From Isoetes taiwanensis (lineage: Eukaryota > Streptophyta > Lycopodiopsida > Isoetales > Isoetaceae): a stretch of 64,000 bases of DNA. The position numbers and the translations under genes are program-made. Positions 1 to 11,889 of this stretch are shown here, piece after piece; position 1 is the stretch's first letter, and every line of letters begins with the position of its first letter. Under the pieces are notes generated by a model. The model made no database searches. It had not been told where the DNA came from and saw only the letters and a list, made by a program, of their open reading frames with translations. The DNA lies in contig JAJEKV010000059.1 of NCBI GenBank assembly GCA_021234155.1, forward strand, positions 8,562,779 through 8,626,778, in the 5' to 3' direction.

Positions 1-1240
1 TCGGCCGCGCGCCAACAGCAAAGAAAGACAGAGGAGAGAAGGACATGCACCGGCACCAACCGAGTGTCCAAGAATGGAACCGGAACCGTGCCACCAAACG
101 ACGCCGGAGACTAGGGAACACACATGATGAGGACTAGGTCGAGCCGAACATTGAACGTCTCGAACTTGTTGTGTGCATCTGGAACTCCAGCATGGTAGGT
201 GGAAGAGGTTCCGCCGCCGTTCCCGACACAAAGAGGGTAAAAGCAGATATTAGTTGATCTTATGTTTGCACCTCTTGTGTATTGGAAGGAGGGCAAAGAC
301 CTAGTGACTATTCTCTAGATGATGCTTCTAGTTTAGACCCCTTAGTTCCTATTATTATGCGGCATGTGCGTAAGAACCCACTCGGCTAAGGGGGCACCAT
401 ACAACGAGGCTAGTGGCAAAGCGAAGGGAGGTCCCTGCTGAGCGCGGCTACTAGGGACCCATAGTTGGCTTGGCCTATAGTCAGTCACTTCGTGTGGGCC
501 GAGTATGGGTCCGACACTTCCTAGGTCAATGGTGTCGCCCTAACCCTTAGGAGTTACAGGTGTTGGCCTGACTCTTATTTTGAGAAGTTCAGTCGTGTAC
601 GAATCATGTGTTGCCACGATCCTCTAGCCGCCCATGTAACCATTAGACCTCGAGAAGGGGAGATGAAACCCATCCTACCTCATCGGACTGGGGAGATGCA
701 ACCCGAAGTAGTCTCGATGGGTGATACCATGAGCTACGTATCCAACAAGTTATAGTCATGCCAGAGCCCGACCTAGCCAGACTATAAAGTATGCACAGAA
801 GGGCGAATGGAGTGGTCAACACTAACCATTGTCTATAGCCAGACCCGCTATTGCCATATCTCGGTTCGCTTTATCACCATATCTCGGTTTGCTTTATCTT
901 GAGGCCCAGCTGTTAGTTTACTTACCTTAAGAGCCTGAGCCTGGGTAGAAGCTCATATGTCTTACAACATATTAGTATCTTTTATGTATCTGTAGTAGTA
1001 TGGAGGTGCTAGCCTTCGAGGTAGTTGATTGTACTATTTAGTGTTAGTGTTGACGTTATGCTTCCGCTGTTATAAGAGCCCATAGGGGAACGGCGTCAAG
1101 CACCTCTGTGTCCCCTTCCCGCACTAGAGATATCTTGGGTGCGGGGTAGATGAGGCATTCTAAAATCTTCAAATCGTATTCAATGTGCCATATGCGTGCT
1201 TGATGTGAACTTACGCATTTTAAAATTACTGTATACCTCG
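1..1240. other. Non-coding, moderately GC-rich block, possibly an old transposon
   Basis: No reading frame above about 60 codons and no recognisable protein motif. Base composition is clearly richer in G and C than the AT-rich DNA that follows from about 1240, and the break is fairly sharp. That fits the remnant of a non-coding retrotransposon part or LTR entering from the left edge, but I see no terminal repeat, primer-binding site or target duplication, so the class is not determined. Confidence 0.3.
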
Positions 1241-2384
1241 ACTTTTAATCATTTTAATTTCAGACCTATATTTTGATTTTTACCTTCTATTAATCGTTGA
1301 TTTTTATTTTCAATGCCCTTCAAAACTTGTGGCTTCTTGCTTGTATGTTACCCTGATGGTTCTTGTCCACAAAATTTTATGAAATGCATCGCACAAGAAC
1401 CATCGGCATAAGAACCATCAATGTATATAAGAGGTTGGTCAACATATAAGAAACTAGGGGCATACAAACAGAAAGTTACAGATTTCAAAAGAACATTTGA
1501 AAATAAAAACTATAAACCACCCACAGAAGGTAAAAGTCAAAATATAAATCTCAAATATTTTACAGTAAAACACATACTACGAAGGCGAAATTGAAGTTGA
1601 TTATACCAAAATGATCAAAAGCCAAAGTATAAAGCATCCAATCTCGAAAGGCATAACCTCATATCAAGCATTCATACTCCACATTTGGTACAATTTGACA
1701 ATTTCAGAATTCCTAGTACTCGGTAAAAGCTCAGAATAAGACATATGCAGAACTAAATGGAGGCATATTGGCATGACCACAGAGCATATAACGCAATGAT
1801 GATCGAACTCTTCAACAACATTGACTACTTCCCTAATCCCAAAAGTAATGACATCTCATCCAACCAAGTAAAAACGAAACTAATGTTCCACTCCTCAATA
1901 CAATCACTACAAACAAGACATTATTACATTCCTAATATCATTATATAATTTACTTAAGCCCTACTATCATTCAATTTGCAAAACAATCCACACTATCAAT
2001 TCATATTATTATCTATTTAGAAAGGCGGTTTTGGGGGGGTGTTGGGGGAACCCTTTCGTGTTTTTCCCCTTTAAGGACTTTGGGGCACTCAAATCTCTTC
2101 ATTTCTATGCTTGTAATCACTCTGGAGGATCCGATATGGCTGCCTTGTTTTGTTTGAACATCATTGTAAGGAAATAGCAAAATAGGAAAGCACGACATTC
2201 AGTCATTGTAATCTGGCATTAGTATCTAGCTACCCCTAAAACTGCCCGAAATGATCTCAAATACCCCTGCCCTCCTTCAAAATTGCCTAAAATAGCAAAA
2301 GATGCTGCCAAAATTGATGTTCCAAGAGGAATAGGATGATCCAATGAAGTAAAATAAGCTATAACGCCTGTTGTTAGTTTTATG
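1241..2384. other. AT-rich intergenic spacer
   Basis: AT-rich sequence with only short chance reading frames. Nothing here resembles a known gene, RNA or transposon end. It lies downstream of the minus-strand C4H fragment. Confidence 0.5.
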
Positions 2385-2692
2385 CTGTTAGTTTTAATGT
2401 TCGTCTGTCGCAGGAGCTCAAAGGTTGAGACCAATCTGCCAACAACAAGAGAAGGGATTGGAAAAACAAGAATAATCCCTGGACATCTGCTTCTTCCAAT
2501 TCCAAAAGGCAGAAACCAAAATTTATTTCCACCTTCAATTTTTCCATCCATGAACCTCTCACACTTCTGGGCTGTCTCAATTTATACGATTATTTGCTAG
2601 CCACCAAGCATTCACTAAATTTTTGCTCTGCGGAGAATGTCCTACCCTGCTAGTTTGGCTTGATGCAGCGGAATTGCCACATGTAGCCTCAT
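2385..2692 (-). pseudogene. C4H: Cinnamate 4-hydroxylase (CYP73 family P450) pseudogene, C-terminal fragment
   Basis: Read on the minus strand in three frames, this gives pieces of the C-terminal part of trans-cinnamate 4-hydroxylase, the ER-bound P450 that hydroxylates cinnamate in the phenylpropanoid pathway. In order: RLHVAIPL then HQAKLAG (about 2690-2645), VNAWWLANN (about 2620-2594), ERFMDGKIEGGN, and the haem-binding loop FLPFGIGRSRCPGI with its cysteine ligand (about 2520-2470), then a fading GRLVSTFELL. NAWWLANN and the wording around the cysteine are typical of CYP73. There are at least two frameshifts, several stops, and a short deletion after VAIPL where the parent family has a few more residues. 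No upstream exons are visible. It is a dead fragment; CYP73 is the best family call but other CYP families cannot be formally excluded. Confidence 0.8.
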
Positions 2693-2822
2693 GGTTTCTC
2701 TTACCATTGGAAATTTGGAAATGTCTGGCTATCAAATTGCCTAATATGTTTTGTCATTGTCTAATATTGGCTCTAAATGCGGTGAATCTTTAATTTATAA
2801 ATTTATATAAAGTATCCGACAT

Positions 2823-2985
2823 CTTAAAAATTCTTAGATTCTTTAGATACTTAGATACTTTAGATACTCGTACGAATTGTTAGATTCTTTAGATACTTTA
2901 GATACCCGTATGTAACATAACGTATCTAAAGCTAGATACTTTTGAACTATAGCGATACCACTCTTTGAACTATAGCGATACCGCT
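2823..2985. repeat. Short tandem repeats
   Basis: Two clusters: repeated TTAGATACTTTAGATAC-type units (about 2835-2912), then two copies of GAACTATAGCGATACC about 24 bp apart (about 2943-2984). Simple local duplications with no coding sense. Confidence 0.7.
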
Positions 2986-4257
2986 CTCCGGGATCGATCA
3001 CACATTGAGTTCCATGTGATACCACTCAATACCTCTCTTGACAATCATGATACTAGGGTTTTAAAGGCAATATACACCAAGCAAACCATATCCAAGCACA
3101 ATGTTTCTGCCTCAAGGTATCCGTATAAAATGCACGACCATGACCCACCCTCAAGTTATCCAATGCACATGACCCACGATTTGGACAGCAAATACTGGCC
3201 TTATTTGCCATCCAACGTCTAGATCATAACCTCAATGAGCCATTACTTGAAAATATACTATTGGAAGTCTCAACCTAATTACAAGATAATTGAATCTACG
3301 GGCATATAACTTAACTTTGTTTTTATAAGGTTCGTGAAACAAAAGATCCTGAGTTTGAAACTCTACACCAAAAATATTCTTTTGAACAAGGATATTCAAG
3401 ATCCTGAGTTTGAAACTCTACACCAAAAATATTCTTTTGAACAAGGATATTCATGCTTGGATTATACAAATCAATGCAGCCACTAAGATTCGTACCTCAC
3501 ATGTTCAAACCCAGAGCCAAATAAAATCAGACAAGGACGATAGAGCTAACATGAGCCCTTAAGGGATCATGTGATATCAACTTGCTGCGGTCAAAGAGTA
3601 AGGTGGTATCACACTAAAGTGAGGTAGGTTTATTTCCAGCCACTAAAGTCAGGATTGTTGGGGGCCACAACATTATTTTAATTTTTTTCATAAAGTTCTA
3701 CGATATAATGGCCTTAATAGCAAGAAATACATAGTCCGGACTGCGAGCAGCATTTGATCATGAATAACCATATCAACATATTCTCATGTTTGAATAACAA
3801 TAGTCGCAATGCAAAGATTCAAGTGGCATATGTTCATATTTGTGGAATATAAAGATAAAGTATTTATGTGATTGGAGCTAAATCAAGACGGATGTACAAA
3901 GTAACACTATGAAGAATCCATTAAGATCCAAACATATGATCCTGCATCCAGACTGCCCATAAGTGCGTCAACATGCTTGAACGCTAAAGAAAAGACCCCA
4001 CTATAGCGTGGCTTGGGTCTGGATGGTGTGGCTATAGAAAAAAATCAAACAAGACACAAGCAGCATAAGCAACACATTACAAAGCGTGGTTGAAGTTACT
4101 GCAGGGCCCTCAACTAAAATTCCGGGGTATTATTCCTCCACATTAGGAAAATTCTGATTCTCGATCCCAGAAGAAGACAGACAAGCAAACAGAGTATCAT
4201 GCTTGGCCAGCAAATTTATGTCCTTGAAATGACATTTTGCTTTTTTCTTCTCGCATA
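2986..4257. other. Intergenic spacer
   Basis: AT-rich spacer holding the exact 55-bp duplication listed separately. No gene-like frame is supported; the 85-codon frame at 2965-3222 has no recognisable motif. Confidence 0.45.
3344..3453. repeat. Exact 55-bp tandem duplication
   Basis: Two head-to-tail copies of a 55-bp unit beginning AGATCCTGAGTTTGAAACTC, identical at every base by eye. Identity suggests a recent duplication. Confidence 0.9.
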
Positions 4258-4485
4258 TCCATGAGAATACTAGAGAGATAGAAGCTTCAGCACAACAATA
4301 GCTGTTGGTTGCCAGGAAGCAAAAACATTGATCCATGAGACCACTAGAGAAATAGAAGCTTCAGGCACAACAATAGCTGTTGGTTGCCAGGAAGCACAAA
4401 CATTGATCCATGGGGAATACTAGAGAAGTAGAAGCTTCAGGCACAACAATAGCTGTTGGCTGCCAGGAAGCACAAACATTGATCA
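4258..4485. repeat. Three-copy tandem repeat, unit about 75 bp
   Basis: Three near-identical units anchored on GAAGCTTCAG at 4281, 4355 and 4431, each followed by an ACAACAATAGCTGTTGG block and GCCAGGAAGCA. Periods are 74 and 76 bp. The short reading frames on both strands here come from the repeat and are not genes. Confidence 0.85.
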
Positions 4486-4995
4486 TGTTTGGTAGCCTAG
4501 GCTGTCCATCAGCAATAAACCAAAAGCGTAAGGAGTCCTTAGGATCTGACAAAACCAAGGAGTCCTTAAGATCCAGCACAAACCAGCTTCAAAGCACATC
4601 AAAATGATGGCAAAGTTGGCTGTGATTATCAAGATCTGTATAAAAGGGACAATTCTGCCATCAGGTTTCTCAGGGGACTAGGTTCATTCAGTATACTGCA
4701 CCCGTTCTTGCATGGGCTGTAGATAGTTTGGCCAAATACTACAGTTAAGTCATCTTTCCTAACATAAACCACATAAAAGAGAAAAGAAAAAGGTTATAAA
4801 GAGACAAACCTGATGACACCCTTCGCATAGATGTGATAACGAAATAATACAATCCTAATGGTCGCCAACAAATACATAAACTCTGAAAATAAAATATTTG
4901 ATATTAATTATACATCGAAAGAACCGGAAAACAAAAAAACAGAGTAAAGATTACAAATTACCACTCAGAAAACTTCCTAAAATGGACCTTCCACC
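4486..4995. other. Downstream flank of the helicase gene
   Basis: AT-rich region just after the helicase stop codon on the minus strand; it presumably contains the 3' UTR and polyadenylation site. I see no further coding exon. Confidence 0.4.
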
Positions 4996-7900
4996 TTATC
5001 TTCTTGGTGGCATCATCCCTGGTATATAGAGAATATTGTTACCTGTATTACCTTCAGCACAATGAACATTAGATTGGGGCCCCCAAACTGTAGCATGCAT
5101 AACTGGAGGATGAGGCACATGCTGCCACACATGGTTGGTATACACGGGTTCCCTTCCATAAGCAACAATACCTTGGTTATTCCCTTGGTTAAATCCTGCA
5201 CTAACACAGCTAGAATGACCACTTCCTCGGTGTTTTCTTTGTTTCCATTTTTGGGATTGACGCCTTCTAAATCTCTTACGACTCGAACCACGTCCGCCAG
5301 AACTCTCTGCCCCAGCTTCTTTGCTTGAACCACATCCTTCATAAGATTCTGCTCCCCTTCCCTTTGAATTTTTGGTATCCATGTCTGATGGACAAAACTT
5401 GTGATTTTCTTGGTTCAAAATGCAATTTCCTTGCACTCCACTGCCTGGCCTGCTATCTTGTCTGCCGCTAGACTTTGGCATTTCTGAAAATGGAAGGTCA
5501 TTTTCCCTATTCACTTCTGCTTCTTGTTTTATACCACTAGTCCTATTTATTACATAATTTGCTGGAAGAACGATCTGAAAGTGTTGCCGCCTCCGAGCAT
5601 CCTCTATCAATTCCTCCCATGCATGACTCTCTTTCGCCAAAGTTTTTGTATGGCCAATAACTATAAGAGAGTACTTTGCTCGTGTCAATGCAACATTCAT
5701 TCTTCGCTCATCTGAAACAAATCCCAGCCCTTGTTCTGGCAAACCCCTAACACATGATAATATCACAATATCTTTCTCTCTTCCTTGAAACCCATCTACG
5801 GTATCTACTTCACATTTGCTTTTCTCATCATCGGAGAGCATTCTTAAGATTGCATGTTTCTGAGAAAGGTATGGCGTGATTATGCCAATGCCTAACTTCA
5901 TCTCCCTCTTCAGGCTTTTCATGATTGCCTTCACAACATAAGCTACTACCTTCACCTCCTCCTCGTTGAGTCTGGAATGCCTCTCATCCTTTTCATCTCT
6001 ACCTCTAACATCCAAGATACAATAGTGACCCAATTTAATCTGGTACCCATCAGAAATTATCCCTCTTTCTATAGCTTCCTTGGTGTAGACACTTTCAAGG
6101 CTAGCTATCTCAGGTGCATCTTTGAGTTTGTTTGCATAGAACTTCCAAGAAGGGAAAAAGGATATGTCCTTATGCATACGATACTGGGTGTCTAAGAAGT
6201 GAACGTAAACACCTGCCTTCTGTAACCTCTCGAAGAGGCTTCTCATATATGGAAATGCTGAAAAATATAGCAGAAAGTCATTACTCAGACCTAAACATGA
6301 ACAAAGAAAAGAAAGGCAAATAGTCCTTGCCAGGTCTTTGAAACACTGTAGCTGGAAGCTGACATGGGTCACCAACCATAACACAACAACCTCGAGACTT
6401 CTGAAGTGCAATCAGGGTTTCAGCTTCTACTGCCTGTATCGTATTACAAAAGACAAAAGTTGAAACATTGATACTAGATAAGATAAAAAAACAAGACAAA
6501 GTGCATTAACCTGAACAGCTTCATCTGCAGAGAAGCACCCAATATCACCCTTGTGAGAATAATAAATAACCAAGCATGTAAGTAAACACAAAGTTTCTAG
6601 ACTCGTACCAATAATCATTATGTCAAACTTCATATCATCCAAGCAATGATGACCACAGCCACTTAGTGTTGTGCACAATACTGAAGCACTGCGCAGAAAG
6701 TGCTTCTCTCTCTCCTTTGATGAGCCATCATGACTTGTTACCATTGCATCTAAGGTAATCTCATAGCATACACTGCTGAAATTTGCCTTTGCTCCAATAC
6801 GAACCACCGTTCCCTTCACTGGACGACATTGATGCCCATCCACATTATACATGCCATCTTTCAAGCGAATTGCTATCTCATCTATTGCTGCATTTGATGG
6901 AGCCGCTACCAATATTTTAATCCTACAAACACAAGCATGAGAACAGTATTTTTAATCTTACAAAAAAACAGACAACATTGAAAAAATCCGTATCACCGGA
7001 TGAATTAAGTAAATACCTTGGATTTTTATTTAGAAGGGCTGATACCATTCCTGCTACAACAGAAATCTACCATAAGAACCCTTTCAAAAGCATAAGCTTG
7101 ATGCTGTCACACATAAAGAAAGGCATACCTATGATGCTTGATGTCTAAAAGCAAGCAAAACCTTTGTCAGCATGCGCAACGAAATGAACGTACCAAATAC
7201 AAATAATGGACAATTATTCATAACATAGAATGCTAAAGGACAGGGTATTACCTTGCCAGTGCCAGGGGGACCTGAACCAAAGAAAAAATGATCAGCTCAG
7301 TTCCATTCCAAATTTTACTCAAACAAGTATTCTGTGTATCATGTATGCAATAATGCTGTGGATAACAAATGGTTTCTACAAAGCAGCAACTTCTTACTAC
7401 AATATCAATCTCCTGATTGCCGCAGCTCAAGTGAACAGCAAGCAGCAGTTCCTAATAATACATGCAAGATGAAATTGTACAAGAACAACAAAGGAATGGC
7501 ATCAAAAAGTACCTTGTACAAGGAGGAAGCCTTCCTGTAGTTCTAAGACAGATGCGATGCTCAGTAACTGCTGATGATTGAACTTCGTAGAAGATGACCA
7601 GCTTTGCAAAAGGCCAGATCTACGGAGACTTTCATCTAGTGAAGGGGCTTTCCAGTCAATCTTTGGGTTCATCAACTGTTTCCTTAAAGCTTCTGGAAGC
7701 TTAGGGACAGAAAACAAAGAGATATAGATCCTTTTCATGGTTGTCAGATTGCCCAATAAAGACAATGTATGCTGGAAATGACAAAGCATTCAGCAAAATC
7801 TAGAAAAAAAGGAAAATAGGATACCCAGTGTAATACATACCTGACCTCCAAAAATGACACGGGTATCTAAAGCTCTAAGAGTCACTTTCGTGTCTATAAT

Positions 7901-9726
7901 GGCATAAACCATGGCAAATGCCTTGTTTCCACTAAGACTCTCAATAAAGACAAAGTCTCCTCTATCAACCTTAACATAATGGCCACTGACTTGCTCTGCT
8001 TCAATGTAGCAGAAGGGATCACCTTCACAGGGATAGGACACACGGATGTCCCAAACCACGCCATTGTTTTGCTTAGAATATGCTTTACGCAGCCTGCCTG
8101 GGTTGAACAGCAATCAAAACCATATTAGCAAAAGATGGTGATTGCATATCACATCATCTGAAGATAAATAAGTACCTGGATCGATGTTCCTTCTATTGTT
8201 CCCATTCCTACAATACTCTTCCCAACCATTGGCAATAAGAGCCTTGCATTCTTCAAGAACAACAGTCTCAAACTTTTGAGTATACTCCTCTGTTGATGTA
8301 AATCTGGAGGGTAATGTATGAACATTCTCAGACAAAGCACTCTCCCTTGAATCTTCTTCAGACCATGGACCTTGAATCCTCAACACTGCAAGATCAAATT
8401 CGTCTTCACAACACAAACCAGTTGTTGCAACTGGCACTACCTTTTCAACTGCAGTTGTTGTAACCGGCACCGCCTTTTCAGCTGCATTGTGTCCTTTGGA
8501 AAGATTCTTTTCTAGGACCATTACAGATTCTCTAGACTAAACACCATAACATTAATGAGATTAAAAAATTGATAAGCTTATAAAAGTATGCAACCAAAAA
8601 CCATTATTGAACATACTCTTTTGTATTTGTTGCATTGTACTTCTTCATCACTACTTGAACTCGATTCAGTATCAGCACAGATGCTCCTTAACCTTTTCCT
8701 CTTTAATTTTGGTGAGGCCGCCTCCTTTTCAATTTCTATAGCAGCATATTTATTGACTGTGGGATTATCCTTGGTTCTTTCTTTCTCGCGTGATTGGTCT
8801 AAGTCAGCTTCAGATGAATGCTCTCCTCTGTTCCTAGTAGGACTTTTATTAACGATAGGGTTCTTGGTCCCCTCTTTCTCATCCTTGATCCCCTCTTTCT
8901 CACCTGATTGATCTAAGTCTGTCTCAGTTGATTGCTCTCCACTCTTCCTAGAACTCATACATCCTATGTGTCTATCCAAGCCATCCCTAGTGATTTTCTT
9001 TGACATTGTACTAGATTCCCCCACTTCACTTCGATAATTTGCTTCCTTAGAGCATGTGCTTGCTTCCTTCCCCTCTGCTCTATCAGAGGATCCAGACATT
9101 TTTGTGCACCTCTGAATCTCATCTAAGGGTTCTGCAGGTTCTAACAAAGTTTGGCCTTCCTTTCTGCACTTGCCGACTTCATTACAACGATCAGAATGAC
9201 GGGCCATGGATAATATTGCATTTTCTGTGGACATGCTTAATAATTAGGTACGAATACATGCACGTGCAGATGCAAAATTCCAAGACTTCTGGCTTACCAG
9301 TTTGGCGATAACTATTTGAAGGCGCGCCTTCATCAACATATTTCCCTTTTTCGTAACCTGAAAATTGCGAAATCACCCACAATCAGCACGCAAATCATAC
9401 TAAAGCAGCATTGCACGCAATGAAAATTTACCATCTGGGAAAGCAGGTATAGAGAAAATGTCGTATAACTTTTGTTGATGAGACTGCAAAAGATTCAAAT
9501 CCTTTTGCAGAGACTGGACTAGGGCTCGCAGATCGTTGATTTCAATTTCCAATACTTTATCAGCATCGGGATCGAGAACACTAAACATTGCACCCAATGT
9601 AGCAGCATAGGCATCAGGATCCAAACACTTACGCAATTTGCGTATAGCTTCCAGAAGCTCGCCATCCTTCTTAGTCCTCGCCGCTTCTACAAACGCCTCC
9701 GATTCCATGCCATGCAAAGCCTTCAT
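4996..9726 (-). CDS. Sen1/senataxin-type SF1 helicase (MAA3-like), 13 exons
   Basis: Superfamily 1B (Upf1-like) RNA/DNA helicase, probably nuclear, of the type that resolves RNA-DNA hybrids and acts in transcription termination and RNA processing; plant relatives include MAGATAMA 3. Exons on the minus strand: 9726-9432, 9357-9298, 9224-8617, 8536-8176, 8097-7841, 7771-7513, 7271-7252, 7144-7129, 7053-7017, 6922-6609, 6524-6511, 6433-6331, 6257-4996. Joined, they give 3606 nt in one open frame, about 1201 residues. Motifs: Walker A GPPGTGKT (614-621), APSNAAIDE, Walker B IIDEAVQ (743-747), GDPCQLPATVF (768-778), QYRMH (806-810), VDTVDGFQGRE (932-942), and SDERRMNVALTRAK with IVIGH (963-984). 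Residues about 120-320 are charged and low-complexity; the last 170 or so are Ser/Gly/Arg-rich and probably disordered. All introns are GT-AG except 6330-6258, which is GC-AG. Start: first Met of the exon; a second Met lies six codons on. The family call is firm, orthology to MAA3 is less so. Confidence 0.92.
6511..6524 (-). other. 14-nt microexon encoding Walker B
   Basis: Exon 11 of the helicase gene: CTGCAG acceptor, GTTAAT donor. With the last base of exon 10 it encodes DEAVQ, the catalytic Walker B/DEAD-box equivalent. The reading phase before and after fits exactly. Confidence 0.85.
7129..7144 (-). other. 16-nt microexon after Walker A
   Basis: Exon 8 of the helicase gene: TTTTAG acceptor, GTATG donor, encoding TSSII plus one base of the next codon. 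It continues P-loop helix alpha-1 into the next exon (AGMVSALLNKNP), matching the usual helicase wording after GKT. Confidence 0.82.
7252..7271 (-). other. 20-nt microexon encoding Walker A
   Basis: Exon 7 of the helicase gene. Flanked by CAG acceptor and a GTAAT donor, it supplies the codons of GPPGTGK, the nucleotide-binding P-loop. The first G is split with exon 6. Without it the frame breaks and the ATP site is lost. Confidence 0.85.
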
Positions 9727-9758
9727 ATTATATGGCTAAGATTTTCTTCCTTCATACC

Positions 9759-9768
9759 ATTATATAAG
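9759..9768 (-). promoter_or_regulatory. Candidate TATA box of the helicase gene
   Basis: CTTATATAAT on the minus strand, about 33 nt before the first ATG. If used, the 5' UTR would be very short, or translation would begin at the second Met. The rest of this AT-rich flank gives other weak candidates. Confidence 0.35.
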
Positions 9769-9855
9769 ACAAAGCCAAGACCCGCATGCAAAAAAAAAAT
9801 GCTCCCTGAACAGCTTGGTTGGCCCTGAATTTAGAGGCTTTAGGAGGAAATATCT

Positions 9856-9864
9856 AAACCCTAA
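9856..9864 (+). promoter_or_regulatory. Telo-box (AAACCCTAA) upstream of the helicase gene
   Basis: AAACCCTAA followed directly by CCCTAG, about 130 nt upstream of the start codon. Telo-boxes are common near the start of plant housekeeping and translation-related genes. A chance match is possible. Confidence 0.4.
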
Positions 9865-9927
9865 CCCTAGCCAGAAGGACCTCGATTAGGAGACGGCCAA
9901 ACTTTATCTTCCCTCAGATTTAACGAT

Positions 9928-9996
9928 TTAGGGGCGATCAAAATTATATACGCCCGAATTATTTAGAGGCGATCAAAATTATATAAGCACGAATTG
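9928..9996. repeat. Two-copy 35-bp repeat
   Basis: GGCGATCAAAATTATATA occurs at 9933 and 9968, each preceded by TTTAG and followed by a CGAATT block. Confidence 0.8.
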
Positions 9997-10014
9997 AGTT
10001 AGAGTCCCAAAAAT

Positions 10015-10155
10015 GAAACCTCCCCAATTTTCCTCTTGTGGAAACCTCCCCTCTTTCATGCAAAGCTTGGGGAGGTTTTTCCACCCATTGCTAACTTGGG
10101 GAGGTTTCCACAAGGAATAACTTGGGGAGAATAACTTGGGGAGGTTTCTACAAAA
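10015..10155. repeat. GGGGAGGTTTCC-type inverted/tandem repeat cluster
   Basis: Several copies of AACCTCCCC and its reverse complement GGGGAGGTT within 140 bp, alternating with short spacers such as AACTTGGGGAGG. Opposed copies can pair into hairpins. The same family forms a larger cluster at 29.96-30.41 kb. Confidence 0.75.
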
Positions 10156-11885
10156 TCTAAAATATATCATTTTTTTTAATCTAGATAGCAGCTATTCAAA
10201 AATGAACATAAAATTAATTTCCACAGCTAGATTGAATCCATTTTTCGTATACATTCTAATTCTGTCTGCGGTCCTTTTTCCAGTTCTAATTTCTGTTTAG
10301 TGTCCCTCTTTGGTAAGTCCAGGTATGAAATCGAGTTTCAACACGATATTTTTCGGTCTGATCACAGATTGTCTGGGGTAATCCGTGAAGGTTACAGCCC
10401 TTTGGCGAGCACCGGTTTCAAGGATATCTTCAATTTCTTCCTGTTTAAATTCTTCAAGCACGGTAACTAGTAGAAGAGGGCGTTTCTTTGCGTTCCGAAA
10501 TCAGGGAGCTTCAATTGCACTGAAATCTGGCCCTGAGATGGATGCCGCATGGCACAAGTGAAGTAAGAGAACCACACAACTAAACCCAGTTGCCTCATCT
10601 AAGGGTGCTTTCCCATGGGCAGAGAACCTCGAGGCTTCCTGAAGGTCAGGTCTGTTTGTCCGATGTTCCCATGAGCTGAAAACCGGAGTGGCTGAGGTTA
10701 AGAACCTCGTTTAGAAAATAATCGCTAGGAATACTTTTGGACCTGGGCCTGACCTCATCCAGGTCCGGCTGTCCATGGGAAAGCACCTAAGAGAAAGATG
10801 ATCCGGACCAGTTGGCTCCTGGACGGAGCGACATCTCTAGCTACAAGGTATCTTAACGAAATGTTAGGGTAGGCCACATTTCTTCTTATTATCATCGTTC
10901 TTACATCCTATAATTTTCCTATGACTTTCCTGTCTTAGCTGGCAGGGTGCCAGTGCCAGCTGTCCTAGCTAGTGCCATTTGGCAGTGCTTGTGCCAGCTA
11001 TATATTATAATAATTCATAATACATTTAAATTCAACTTTACAATACAATTCACCAATAGAATACACCAATATCAGTTTCCATTCAAAATTTGCAGTGCAT
11101 CTGCAATTCATTACAAAAATCTGCCAAGATATCAAGATACCAAGATATCAAGATCTTTCGCAATCTGCAGTCTCTGATTATTATCATCCTCCACCATCTT
11201 GTTCAACAACGCCAGCATCACAGACAGAATTATGGAGGCCTCCAGCGTCTCTCTGAAAAGAATAAAGAACGCCGGAACGCTAAAAAGCTCCACCATTTTT
11301 ACCCCTGTTCCTTGGCTGATTCGCTCACAGGAAGTGTCCGCTTTTGCCTTCAAGCTCTGGCATTAACATTAGCTATAAGCATTTGCACGTCTATGAGCTC
11401 TATGGCCCCCATCGAAATAAGAAACAAGAAAACTCAGAAAGTAAAGCGTTATTGTTGTCTGCAGATGTCAGCGGCCATGAATCCGTCATTTAAAGAATAG
11501 AACTCCCAACCCCATGCTTACCTTGAGACGGGATAGCCTTGCATGTTACTCCAACGTACGACCAGAGAAAAAGCACACGGATCGAGAAACTTTCTAGTAG
11601 AAACATGAAAAAATAACAAGAACTCGTGGACTTAACACGAAGATTTCGCCAAAATATCAAAATCTTTCGCAAGAAATGACACGGATCAACAAAAATGATG
11701 ATGCTTTGGCGCCCATCGAAATGATCTTTGAATCAATAAAAATGATGCCGGGCGCCACTCCAAAATCGGGCGCTTACCGCCAAAATCAACACCGGGCGGT
11801 CCGCAACACACAAAAAGATGCTCCAAAGCAAAAAAGTCGACGAGGAAGCTAAAAGCGCCTAACGGAGCCATAGCCGACCTCGCCA
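10156..11885. other. Intergenic spacer
   Basis: No coding sequence is supported. The 136-codon frame at 11090-11500 has no family motif and low-complexity His/Gln content, and I treat it as chance. Confidence 0.4.
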
Positions 11886-11889
11886 TAGC

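Noticed and set aside
6258-6411. Extension of the last helicase exon upstream to the ATG at 6411
   Set aside because: The sequence there is intron plus exon 12 read in another frame; the spliced join restores the conserved GDPxQLPATVF to SLFERLQ order.
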